From Tritrichomonas musculus (taxonomy: Eukaryota; Parabasalia; Tritrichomonadida; Tritrichomonadidae): DNA of 64,000 nt. Shown piece by piece: positions 47,722-57,800 of this stretch. The number at the start of each line of letters is the position of its first letter. Position 1 is the first letter of the stretch. The notes under the pieces are model-generated. The model was not told the DNA's origin and did not search any database. It was given only the letters and a program-made list of their open reading frames with translations. The DNA lies in contig JAPFFF010000010.1 of NCBI GenBank assembly GCA_039105265.1, positions 3,472,001 to 3,536,000 on the forward strand, written 5' to 3'. The translations under genes and the position numbers were made by a program.

Positions 47722-48024
47722 TTACTCAAATATCTTATGGTGCTCATCAAACTTTCTATATCGTGGTGCATCTTTTTCTCTTTCCCTATCATAATCATTA
47801 TTGTATTTCAAAACAGCTGCACGTCTAAACTTAGCATATCTAAAACCACTAAATTTGTTTCTTTCGTCCAAAACCTCAATTATAACATATCCATTAGAAT
47901 CACATGTCCTGATGTCTTTAAAGGAATCATAAACTTGTTGGGTTTCACGAGAAGTATAAATAGGATTTCTTAGAGTAAACTGTTTATATTGGGTCATAAT
48001 CTTTAAATCTGATGGTGTTGTCAT
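47722..48024 (-). CDS. TIR-encoded small protein, right copy
   Basis: Identical in protein sequence to the left copy at 23886-24188, as expected for a gene inside the TIR. The perfect identity across two copies 24 kb apart fits either recent insertion or gene conversion between the ends. Confidence 0.65.
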   Translation of the reverse strand: MTTPSDLKIMTQYKQFTLRNPIYTSRETQQVYDSFKDIRTCDSNGYVIIEVLDERNKFSGFRYAKFRRAAVLKYNNDYDREREKDAPRYRKFDEHHKIFE

Positions 48025-48116
48025 TTGTATAGTGTTGTATAAAAAATTAATAGAAATATTGAAAAACGGCAATGTACTTGAACTTGAGGGACGGGGGTGG
48101 GAAGTTAGCTAATGTT

Positions 48117-48158
48117 GAGAGTGTGTACTTACGATAGGTTTTTCAGTAGGTATTTGGC
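48117..48158 (-). promoter_or_regulatory. Promoter-like block 1 in right TIR
   Basis: Mirror of 23752-23793, upstream of the TIR gene copy that starts at 48024. Confidence 0.45.
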
Positions 48159-48252
48159 CGGAAGCTGAGGCCCAAGCGAGGGTGTACCTGAGCTTGGTGG
48201 CGAGCAGTATAGGCTGAGGTGAAGAATGAATCCCAGCCTATACTTAACTACT

Positions 48253-48257
48253 ATATC
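48253..48257. repeat. Target-site duplication ATATC, right copy
   Basis: Exact partner of 23653-23657, directly after the last base of the right TIR. Confidence 0.88.
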
Positions 48258-48672
48258 TTTCAATTTTGAGAAGATGAAAATAAAAAAAAAAGAATATAAA
48301 AAAGTTTTTTATTCAGAAAAATACCTTTTAAATAGCTTTGGGAGCTTTTGAGGGCTAAGCCCAATTGGTTAAGGTAATAGCGGGAGCCTCGACCTGAAAT
48401 GAATGAAGGTATTCATGCCTAAATAACTTGAAAAAAAATATTTAGCTTTATTCAAATTTGAGAGGACGATAAGAAGGGACAAATTAAAAAACTTAGTTTA
48501 ACTCCAAATTGAAAAATGAAAAAGATAAGATAAAATGAAAAGACATAAGAAAAAAGTAAATCATTTCATTTTTTTAATTAGAAAAACAAAAGAACAATTA
48601 AAAAAAACAATTTTAATATGCGCATTGGATGGCATTTGCTCAGTTTTAATCATGATACATTCTGAATTCTTT
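48258..48672. other. Non-coding flank right of the Polinton
   Basis: AT-rich with one GC-richer island (about 48340-48415) whose GCCCAATTGGTTAAGG resembles a tRNA A-box but lacks a proper B-box spacing. It also contains the direct/inverted repeats shared with the left flank (48463-48505). Confidence 0.55.
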
Positions 48673-48758
48673 GATCAGAATCACAAAAGAGCTTTCAACA
48701 GTTGGTTTGATTCAACAATATAGACTAGTAAACAGGCAACCATTACGATATGCCATTC
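48673..48758 (+). repeat. 86-bp direct repeat, copy 1
   Basis: Repeated at 48795-48880 with two base differences, 122 bases apart. It lies at the 3' end of the DDE transposase remnant and may be a sub-terminal repeat of that transposon. Confidence 0.9.
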
Positions 48759-48794
48759 GTCATTCATGCTTGCTATACCGACAGTATTATATAA

Positions 48795-48880
48795 GATCAG
48801 AATCACAAAAGAGCTTTCAACAGTTGGTTTGATTCAACAATATAGATTAGTAAACAGGCAACCATTACGATATGTCATTC
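48795..48880 (+). repeat. 86-bp direct repeat, copy 2
   Basis: Second copy of 48673-48758. Its last base is the first base of the transposase remnant's final frame. Confidence 0.9.
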
Positions 48881-50685
48881 TAGAATGATGGCAATCTAAA
48901 CTTCTTATTAGACTTTGGAGAATATGTGTTTGGCACGTGCTCAATTCCTCTAACAGCACGAGCTTTTGCGATATCACAACTCATAATATAACCATACTTT
49001 TCATCATCTTCATATACAAATCCTGCTTGTTTGAATGCTGATGTAATGTTGCCAGGTATGGTTGCTTTGATCCAGCTATCAACTATATTAATAATTTGAT
49101 TTACCACTGGTGTTAGTTCTTCATCTTTCTTTAAAGCACCAATAATGTTTTTTTGAATGCCGAATATTCCTAGATCTAATACCTGCACTTTGTCCGAGGA
49201 GTTTGCAGGCTCTAGGACAGGTATTACATCATTAAATGTGCATTCATCCAAAAAAAAAATCGGAATAATGGCAAGTGCAGCCATCAAAAAGTAATAAGCA
49301 TGGTCCTTGATATTCATAGAGTTGGCGTCTCCTTTTTATTTCAGGAAACAGAATATGCTCTGACCAATAGTCAAAAATGAGAGCAGTGTTAAATCCATTT
49401 TCTTGGTGTACAATTGTTACATTTTCTTCATTGTAACCTGCTTCTTTGAGAGCATTTTCTAATGTTTTTCTAGAGATGATGATCATTGGCTTTAAAGAAG
49501 TGTCATCAGCGGCAACACATCCAATCAATGTTGCTCGTCTTGTTGTTCGGTTCACTCCTATCTTAGTAGATGTATCTATATCAAAGGTACAACAACTTTT
49601 TCGCACTTTTTATCAGTCCACTCTTGAAACCCACTTTCATCAACATTTAGGACAAATGCTGAAGGTATTCTTGGCAAAAGAATTTGTTGGAGGTTTATAT
49701 AATATTCTTCAATTAGCTCTAATGGCACTTCAATCCTTTTGCTTTCAGAAGGATAGCCAGGAATGATCTTGGTAATCTCTAGTCTAGCAATCATATGTGC
49801 TAAAGTATTGTTTTTCACTATTTTATTAAAATTAACATAAATCCAGTTCGAAATATGCGATAATGTTTGTGGTGTATGGTTTTCCCAATCAAATCTCACC
49901 TTCTTTGTTAAAAATATCATTTCTGCTTTGTCCAGTAATGGAGGTCTTCCTATTTTTTTTTATTGGTTTTCATTCTTTTCAATATATTAAAACCCGACCC
50001 TTTTGAAACGCCAAATAAGCCACCAATTCCTTCATAACCTCTTTTATCTTTTTTTCTTGGGCTATATATTAAAGTGAAAACTATTTGTACTTGTTCTTGA
50101 TAATTTTTAGCATTTAGAATAGCAAATCTGTGCTCATTAAGAATTACTCATGCCTCTTCATCTAAATTATCCCATCCTTCTTTATTAAAGTCAGCAACCT
50201 TTTCTTTATAATGATATTTTTCGGTATTGATATCATTTGTTTCTTCTACCAAACTTTCTTCTTCTTCATAATCACTGTACTGTTCATCATTATTTTCTAT
50301 GCTTTCTTCGATATCTTTTGCATTTATTTGCTGATGTATAATTCAACCAAAGATCTTGTAATTCTTTGCTTTCTTGCAGCCAGGCATTTTCAAGCATTCG
50401 TCTTTGCCTATTTGTATAATGTTGGTTTGATTCTTGGCCTAGCATCCAATCAGGGCTTGGAACAATTTCTTCTTGGGAAAAAGGCAATACACGAGCTCCA
50501 GGAGCAATTTCTTGTTCTCTAAAACGAGTGAGATATGGCAGAACAAATATCATGAAATCATTTTGATCTTCTTCTTCTTTGTTTTGGACTTTATCTTTTC
50601 TTGGTCTCCCTCTTTTCCTAGATGTTAATTCCAATTTCCCTTGTCTAAGCTTATGTTTTGTTTTCTTAATCACTTTGGGAATCAT
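48880..50685 (-). pseudogene. Pogo/Tigger/Jerky-like DDE_1 transposase, broken
   Basis: Four open stretches on the minus strand (50685-50290, 49920-49576, 49606-49244, 49317-48880) together follow the order of a DDE_1 transposase. First: a basic AT-hook-like start (SRKRGRPRKD). Next: a helix-turn-helix-like GIGGLFGVSKGSGFNILKRM near 50030-49960, outside the open stretches. The first catalytic Asp is in FVLNVDESGF, the TLIGCVAADDTSLKPMIII strand follows, the second Asp is in CLLLFDGCTCHYS, and the third is in QVLDLGIFGIQK. The reading frame changes at least twice and a stop lies near 50289, so it is inactive. Conserved blocks remain easy to read, so decay is moderate. Confidence 0.75.
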
Positions 50686-51754
50686 TAATTACATGAAAAA
50701 CAATACAGATCTATTGATTTTCATTCAAAAACTCTAAATAATTTATTCATAAATGTTTTTAAGGTAAATTTTTTTCGCCATAACGATCAAAAAAAATAAT
50801 AAACAGTATATTTTCCATATATCTACAGTTTCAAAATATATAGATGTAATAATAATTGTTTTTTAGATTTTTTTAGATAATTTTTAGTTAAATTTTAATG
50901 TTTCAAACAATTTATCAAAATATAGATCAAAAAATTACATTTTAATTAATTTCTTATTGAAAAAGTGGAATTCTTGGTTAAAGTATTTTTTCTTGAATAA
51001 TAAAAATTAAAACTACTCTTTTTGAATTACTTAAGTGTTATTATTTATAATTTATATCAAATGAAATCCTTTTATTTTACTTATTATTTTGAATGGATCA
51101 CATCACTGAATACTCATTTCCATGAATTCTAATCAACATTTTGATAATTAAAAATATGTTTTAAAATCCTTATAGCTTAATCAACATTTTGTATTATTTA
51201 TTTTTTTCTTCGCATGCTGTATCTATAAAAAATCACGGTCAACTCCATTGAATCTTAAAGCACAGTTTGGCATTTCCACGGATTTTCATGACTTTTAAAT
51301 TACAGTTATAGATTTGATAAAATATAATATAACTATTCTATAAATTATAAGTTCTAAAAAATACTCTACAATTTAGGTTGACACATTTTTCCACGGTCGA
51401 CATATTTTTCTTGAGTCTTTAGCTATAGAAAAAAACTATCCATCATTTTTGTTAGTGGACTGCTCTTTCAAATTTTGAGTATTTCCGACCAAATATAGAT
51501 GAAAATAACGATTTTCTGTCCAAAAAAAAGTGACAAAATAACGTATTTTCCAGAAAAAGTGAAGGTGTGGATAGCAATTTCACTGTGCAGTCAACCCTAG
51601 ACAGAATATTTTGAACATTATGCTAAATGCAACAATATATTTTTTAAATGAAAGACAAGATTATCAAATAAATAAAAATAATATTTATTAAGTTATTTCT
51701 TGAATTCAATTACACAACTTTTTCAGAAAAAGCCGATCAACTATTCAAACCAAT
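50686..51754. other. AT-rich region right of the DDE transposase
   Basis: No gene. It contains the inverted 14-base match to 23230-23243 at 51373-51386 and the CAGTCAACCCTAGACAG stretch near 51579. Downstream it becomes the 3' flank of the HAD gene. Confidence 0.6.
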
Positions 51755-52420
51755 TCAATTTGGTAATTTAGGGAGGATGAACTTTTCAATATATTCATAA
51801 GAAATTTTTGACAAATCTTCGATCACGCAGTCGGCGATTTTTTCAATGACTTCCTTTGAATTTGTTGTCGTCAGTCCGACCACGAAGCAGCCGGCGTCCT
51901 TTCCAGCCTTGATTCCGGCCACAGAGTCCTCGAAGACGATACAGCGCTTTGGATCCATGTTGATGGCTTTTGCGCCTTCCTTGTAGCACTCTGGATTCGG
52001 TTTTGTTTTTGAGACACGGTTGGCGGTTATGATGTCATTGAAAAGTTGGTGAAATTCGGGATGCTTATTAATTATCTTCCCCATTTTGTCATTATTTGAA
52101 CTTGTTACAAGAGCGGTTGGAACATTCTTTTCTTTGAGAATTTTTAAAAAGTCTTCGGCGCCTGGGAAATATTCATATGCCATGTGATCTTCATAATCAT
52201 ATAGTCTTTTGACAACAGTTTTCCGATCTTCTTCGTTATTTGAAAAATAGGTGTCAAGTGTTTCTGTTAATGAGATACCAAGAAGATAACTGTGAAAATT
52301 TGTTAATTCTGGATGAAATATTTTCGCTTGCTCGTTCCAAAATAAGGCATATTGAGGCTCCGTATTTAAAACGACACCATCATTATCAAAAAGAGCGCCA
52401 AATTGACATCGTTCAGTCAT
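51755..52420 (-). CDS. HAD-superfamily phosphatase/phosphomutase (beta-PGM-like)
   Basis: 221 residues with a helical cap inserted after motif I, as in the beta-phosphoglucomutase and sugar-phosphate phosphatase group. Motif I is FDNDGVVLNTE with nucleophile Asp12 and acid/base Asp14. Motif II is ALVTSSNN (Thr106, Ser107). Motif III Lys is in VSKTKPNPECY (about 138 or 140). Motif IV is FEDSVAGIKAGKDAG (Glu164, Asp165). The cap retains no clear clue to the sugar. The ATG is preceded by TTTAA. The coding sequence is clearly richer in GC than its surroundings, notably 51830-52000, which marks it as a functional host gene or a later arrival. Product could equally be a 2-deoxyglucose-6-phosphatase-like enzyme. 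Confidence 0.9.
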   Translation of the reverse strand: MTERCQFGALFDNDGVVLNTEPQYALFWNEQAKIFHPELTNFHSYLLGISLTETLDTYFSNNEEDRKTVVKRLYDYEDHMAYEYFPGAEDFLKILKEKNVPTALVTSSNNDKMGKIINKHPEFHQLFNDIITANRVSKTKPNPECYKEGAKAINMDPKRCIVFEDSVAGIKAGKDAGCFVVGLTTTNSKEVIEKIADCVIEDLSKISYEYIEKFILPKLPN

Positions 52421-53234
52421 TTAAATTAATTAATTATATAATGGTAAAAATTGAAAAAATGGTCAAATATTTATTAACTCTTTTTTGGTTACGATAAATT
52501 AAGGGCATGCGTCCAATTCAATGCTCAGAATTCAATGAGATTTCTCAAATATTTTTTTTTCTTTTTGGAGTAAAAAAAGTTGAAAAATCAATTATATTTT
52601 TGAGGAAATAAAATTCTTATTTTTCATATATTGATGATATATTAAAAAAAATATTTTTATGCATTTTTTTTCTTTTTTAATTATATTTCTATGACTAAAT
52701 GGCTATGGAGAACTTTTGTTAGAGAAATCAAATTCTCAATTTTGAATATCATTAACAAAAGTTGTTTGATTTGAAAGAAAATATTTCAATGAAAATGGAG
52801 TAATATTTCAAAGGATTATTATAAAATTGAAATAATTTTATTTTTTATCGCTGCTGATTTATTTATATAATATTTTAATATATTTTATTTATATTATATT
52901 ATTTATTTTTTATGTAATGTTTTATATTATATTAATATATATATAATACGGTTTATTTTATTTAATACTAAGATAAATTCATAATTATAATTTGAATAAA
53001 GATTTATTATTGAAATGACGATCATTTTTTTGAATACTTGGTTAGTTTATATATTGAATGAAATAAAATAAATATTGAATTAATTTATTTTTAATCAATT
53101 AAAAAATCTTGATTAATCATTTTATTTTTACAATAAAAAATAAAATACAATAATATTCAAAATACAATAAATATGTTTAGTGAAATATATACTTGAATAC
53201 TTTCTTATTTCTTGAAATACATATTTTAAACCCT
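52421..53234. other. AT-rich intergenic region
   Basis: No gene. It contains dense TA/ATT runs around 52860-52960. This is the spacer between the HAD gene and the presumed left end of the second Polinton-like element. Confidence 0.6.
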
Positions 53235-53348
53235 AGTAGTAATAGTATGTTCGGATTGCATACCTAATAATTTTCACTTCTAGCCCCACTGATCACTATG
53301 TATTTTATAGCAATAGTACAAAATGTCATCAGAAGTAGGTCTACCATT

Positions 53349-53376
53349 AGTAGTGATTTCGAATTTTTTCACTACT
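53349..53376. repeat. Hairpin AGTAGTGA/TCACTACT near the element's left end
   Basis: An 8-base perfect stem with a 12-base loop. The stem echoes the AGTAGT terminal motif 114 bases upstream. Confidence 0.7.
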
Positions 53377-53529
53377 GAATCTACACAATCAAACAATCAC
53401 GATAAAACTCATCAATTCTGCTATAATTGCGTTTTTTTGACGATTTGATACTTGAAATCTCGTATTCGTAAAAAAAAAATGATTTATTTGAAAAAGTGAT
53501 TTTGTAAAATGAGATATAAAAAATAAAAA

Positions 53530-53600
53530 AAATGAGAAATGAAGAACTAAAGAATGAGAAATGAAAGAATGAAGAATGAGAAATGAAAAATGAAGGTTAA
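53530..53600. repeat. Short purine-rich repeats (GAGAAATGAA-like)
   Basis: Three or more near copies of GAGAAATGAA with AAGAATGAA variants, irregularly spaced, upstream of the first gene. Confidence 0.7.
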
Positions 53601-53829
53601 AGAGTAATTGTATTAAAAATGACGGTTATAGAACAAAATGAATAAAAAAAATATAATAAAATAAATAAATTTGAATAGAATAAAATAGACGGTTAAAGAA
53701 TAAATAGATAAAATGAAAATAAAAAAAATAGAAAAATAGAAAAACGAAATGAATGTAACTTTTTATTTTATTTATTTATTTTTTATTAATTTGTTTTTTT
53801 TTTCTTTTTATTTACACCAAAAATACAAA

Positions 53830-54822
53830 ATGGCACAATTAGTATTAAACGATTTCAATACAGAAAATGGACTTATTACAAACGCTGAAGTTGTTAATAT
53901 GATTAATACAATAAATAGACATTTACATACTAATTTAGATATATATGAAGGAAGAGGCTGTATAAGAGCAAATATATCAGTTTTACGAGATTATTTAAAT
54001 GAATCTGATTATATTAATAATGAAGGACGAAATGCACCTAGAATTGAAATGAGAAAGATTAATCAATATATTAATCGTAAATTAAGAGAACAACAAGAAC
54101 GATTAGAACAAGAACAACAAGAACAACAAGAACGATTAGAACAAGATAATAACTATTTTGCTAACTTCAATAAAGAACAATTTAAAGAAGGTGATAAGTT
54201 AGATAAACTAAATGAACAAATAAATACAAAACAAAATAAAGCAAAAGAAATAGCAAACAAGATACAAATAGCTAAAAATGCATTAAAAGAAGCTATTGAT
54301 TTAATTAATCAAAAAGATCATCCTATATTAGATGAAAAGCATAAAAAGCTTATTATACCTGATTCACCTTTAAATCAAGATATTAAGAAAGAAGAATATT
54401 ATGAACCTGAAAATGAAGAACTATATGAATATTTAGAGAAACATATACACAATTTTGATAGTAAAAGTGAAGAATATCTCATTATTAATTACCCTTTTGA
54501 TTTAGATAGAGCTATTGCTACATTAAAAACATATGATTATAAAAATGATTTTGTTAAAGAACGAATTGATAATAAAGAACCAATAATTACATACTATTTT
54601 AATAATATAAAGTCACTTAATAACATATACGAATCATTATATAAAGTATACAAAGAAGAGATAAAACCATTTAAGATTCATTTTCAATTATCAGGTGTTT
54701 TTGAATCTAGCATATTTGATTTTAGCAAATATGAAGAACGATATGAGTATGAAGCTAGATATATAAGATGGAAGAACTATAAATCTTCAATTCCAATATT
54801 AGTTAATAATGAACAAAGTTAA
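53830..54822 (+). CDS. Unassigned coiled-coil protein of the second element (330 aa)
   Basis: The ATG at 53830 (MAQLVLNDFNTENG) is preferred over the frame start at 53749, whose extra 27 codons are AT-rich leader. An N-terminal globular part comes first, then a Gln/Glu-rich coiled coil (EQQERLEQEQQEQQERLEQ) and a lysine-rich second coiled coil. The C-terminal 150 residues look folded (SEEYLIINYPFDLDRAIATL, then YEYEARYIRWKNYKSSI). It stands directly before the polymerase with a 12-base spacer, the position where a terminal-protein or primase-type partner might lie. No family recognised. Confidence 0.55.
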   Translation: MAQLVLNDFNTENGLITNAEVVNMINTINRHLHTNLDIYEGRGCIRANISVLRDYLNESDYINNEGRNAPRIEMRKINQYINRKLREQQERLEQEQQEQQERLEQDNNYFANFNKEQFKEGDKLDKLNEQINTKQNKAKEIANKIQIAKNALKEAIDLINQKDHPILDEKHKKLIIPDSPLNQDIKKEEYYEPENEELYEYLEKHIHNFDSKSEEYLIINYPFDLDRAIATLKTYDYKNDFVKERIDNKEPIITYYFNNIKSLNNIYESLYKVYKEEIKPFKIHFQLSGVFESSIFDFSKYEERYEYEARYIRWKNYKSSIPILVNNEQS

Positions 54823-54834
54823 GAAGAATGTAAA

Positions 54835-57800
54835 ATGTATATTGAAACAGTATTAAATAGTTATGAAACTACATCATCAAGTACGAAACTAACAATTGTT
54901 AATTCTGTTTCTTTTACCATATCTAGAATAAGAAAAGTAACAGGTCATATTAAAGATCTACCCCAAATTTTCAAAACACAAAAGAATTATATAATAGCTG
55001 ATGATGAAGATGATAACTTATGTTGGTTTAGATTCTTAGCTTGTTGTTTATATCCTGAATTAACAAATCCAGAAAATCAAAGAAAAGATAAAAATATGAT
55101 ATATACAATATATCATAGAACTAAAAGAGCTAAGAAACTATTATTAGAAGAACATAACATTAAATATACAACAAAAATACCAAAAGAAGGACAACTCATA
55201 TTAGATCAATTTAAAGGTGTAACATTAGATGAAATGAAAGAATCAGCTCAAAAACATAAGATTAATGTTGATATTTATGAATATTACAGTGATACTAAAC
55301 AATATGATATTCAAGAACAATGGTTTTTCAATAAAGATTATCAAACCTATTCAGCATTATTATTTACTAAAGATCTTACTATTCATATTATGTTTATTAA
55401 AGATGCAGAAAAGCTAACACATATTCATATATGTCATAAATGTAAATCTTATGTTCATTATGGTAATGAGAATTTATATAGATTTGAAGATCATGTTAAA
55501 CATTGTGATTCTAAGTTTAAGAAACAGTTTGTGCCTGTTAAAGAAGCTTTACCATATTGCCCTCATATTCTTAATAATTCTGTTTATGAATATTGTTTAG
55601 CTTATGATATAGAATGGAAACCTAATATTTATTATATAACTTATGATTTTGAAACTATGGAACAAATTATAAATAAAGAAATTGGTAAATCAACAACAAT
55701 TAACTCTAGATTAATACCTATATCAGTTTCATCATGTGTTAAATCAGCAAAAGGATTATTAACAAAGAATTTCAGTTTAAGAGATAGTAATGAGTTTATT
55801 ATAAATTGGATAAATTGGTTATTTGAACAATCATTAACGGTATATAAAGATAAACAACAGTATTCATGTGTACCTGAAAATATAGATAATAATATAAATG
55901 TTATAACTGTATTCGGTTTTAATTCTTCACGTTTTGATAGTAACTTATTTAAACAATATCTTAATGCTGAACACTGGAAAATTGAATCAAATAGCATAAT
56001 AGGAACATTATCATCATTAAAACAATTTATTCTAGTTTCATCAAAATATGATACTAAACTAAGGTTTATTGATGCTCAATCTTTTGTAGCTGGTGGAACA
56101 TTAAAACAATTCGGTATAGATTTTGGTGGTTTAAATAATAGTAATAAAGGTGTATTTCCATATGAAGCTATTAACAGTGAAAATTATAATGAAGTTTTAT
56201 CTAAATCTGAACCTTTTAACTATGATGATTTCTATAGCTATCTTAATCAAAAGAATCCTTTAACAAAAGAAGAATATGAAGAATATGTTAAAGATAGTAA
56301 GAATTATAGTGATAGATGGTCGTATTTGTTAGCATATAATGATAATGATGTTGAAATGATGATTAAACCAATAGATAACTTAATAAAGATGAATGCTGAA
56401 TATAAAGTAGATCTGATTTCTAACTTATCTTTATCAAAATGTTCAGCTTGTATTAAATATGCACTAGCTTATAAAGATTTTGATGTTAATACTAATTATG
56501 ATGTTATTAATAAAGAAAATACATTTAAACCTAATATGAAATGGTTTCGCTTTAAATGTGATTGTTATTATAAACAAGATCAGAAATATAATCAAACACA
56601 TAAAGATAATCAAAGAAATCTAGATAAATGTATAAATGTTTCTGATTATGATGAATTTATGAAGATGTATAAAGATTCATTTTGTTATTTATGTGGTGAA
56701 CACTTTACAAATGAAAACAAACCTACATTAGATAGAATTGATAATAATATAGGACATGAATTAAAGAATTGTAGATTAGCATGTTTAGAATGTAATAAGC
56801 TACATAAAAGAGAAGATGAAAAAATAACAAGATTAAGAATTCAATTAAAGAAATATTGTAAATTACATCATCTTCCTACTTTAATAAATGATGAACAAGA
56901 ATACTATAGTTTAAGAAATAATATAACAGGTGGATTATCAAATGTTCAACATAGATATAATATTAAAGGAGAAACTCATATTAATAAATTCAGATATGAT
57001 TCTGAAAATAATAAAGTAATAAGTGAAGATACTGAAAATATTATGACTCATGTTTTAGGAATAGATTTTAATAGTTTATATCCTTCTTCATTTTCATCAA
57101 CAAAACATGATTTTAATAAGTATCATGGTGGAATAATGTATATGCCGGGTTCATTTATTAAAAGAATTGAAGTTAAAGATAAACAATCAAAACAAAGAGT
57201 AATAGATATCATAACAAACAAAACAAGATTTCAACCTAATCCAAAATATTTATTCAAAGCTGAAGTTAAATTAGTATGTCCTAAAAATAAGATTAATTAC
57301 TTTATTAATTTTCCACCTGTTTTCAGAAATATTATGATTAAGAATGAAGAAAATGTAATAGGTAGTTATATGTATAATTATCTTGAAAAACACAAACTAA
57401 CATCATTAAATAAAGAAGAACGAAAACTAACTATGCTATTAGATACATATGGTCAGTATATGACATTTTCTAACTATTATTTATGGTTTTTATTAGATCA
57501 TGGTTTAGTATTAGAAGATGTTAAATCTATATCATTATATGAAGCTCATACAGGTTTTAATGAATTTGTAACTACATTTATGAAAAAGAGACAAGATATA
57601 ATTTCAAAGAAAGAAAAAGGTAATGAAAAGTTTTATAAGATAAGTATGAATGGTAGTTATGGATATGATGGTATAAATAATGAAAAGTTTTGTAAGGTTA
57701 AAATTTGCGATACCAACAAAGCTTATCAATATATTATTTCTCAAACTTATATGAATGGTTCTAAATTAAATGATGATCTATTTATAATTCAAAATCAACC

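Larger units (their letters stand above)
23658..48252. mobile_element. Polinton/Maverick element, 24.6 kb, near-whole and young
   Basis: Bounded by long TIRs starting AGTAGTTAAGTATAGGC at each end and flanked by a perfect 5-bp duplication ATATC (23653-23657 and 48253-48257). It encodes the Polinton core set: retrovirus-type integrase, FtsK/HerA-type packaging ATPase, double jelly-roll major capsid protein, a penton-like protein and protein-primed type DNA polymerase B. Lineage-specific spike-like giants and small proteins are added. No separate Ulp1-type protease gene was recognised. The two TIRs differ by one 22-bp length change and very few bases, which points to a recent insertion. The element looks nearly whole, with about three breaks in its genes. 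Transcription runs mostly leftward (24365-33290 and 38877-47565), with a rightward block 33309-38712. Confidence 0.93.
47586..48252 (-). repeat. Polinton terminal inverted repeat, right (667 bp)
   Basis: Inverted partner of the left TIR. Its inner boundary falls just upstream of the 46954-47565 gene, so the TIR supplies that gene's promoter region. Confidence 0.92.
23230..51386 (-). mobile_element. Putative pogo/Tigger-like DNA transposon split by the Polinton
   Basis: Hypothesis. ATGTGTCAACCTAA at 23230-23243 is repeated inverted at 51373-51386, and GTCGAC stands nine bases outside each copy. Between them, outside the Polinton, lies a DDE transposase remnant at 48880-50685 on the minus strand. 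Without the 24.6 kb Polinton and one copy of its target duplication, the remaining element would be about 3.6 kb. The flanking TA expected for this family is seen at the left end only, and the inverted repeats are short, so this remains tentative. Confidence 0.35.
53235..53829. other. Non-coding left terminal region of the second element
   Basis: About 0.6 kb without a gene, probably TIR. It holds the hairpin and, at 53530-53600, several copies of a GAGAAATGAA-type decamer. The right-end partner is out of view. Confidence 0.5.

Noticed and set aside
48350-48415. Possible tRNA gene (A-box-like GCCCAATTGGTTAAGG)
   Set aside because: No correctly spaced B-box and no acceptor stem pairing could be found; at most a decayed relic.
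48535-48723. Open frame of 62 codons on the plus strand
   Set aside because: Part of it is the 86-bp repeat, it has no recognisable domain, and its composition matches non-coding flank.
51579-51600. CAGTCAACCCTAGACAG as the pogo-type transposon end
   Set aside because: No inverted partner was found on the left; the ATGTGTCAACCTAA pair has one and was preferred.
53749-53829. N-terminal hydrophobic extension of the 357-codon frame as a signal peptide
   Set aside because: It is an AT-rich Phe/Tyr/Leu run in the leader; an ATG at 53830 follows ACAAA and begins the folded-looking part.
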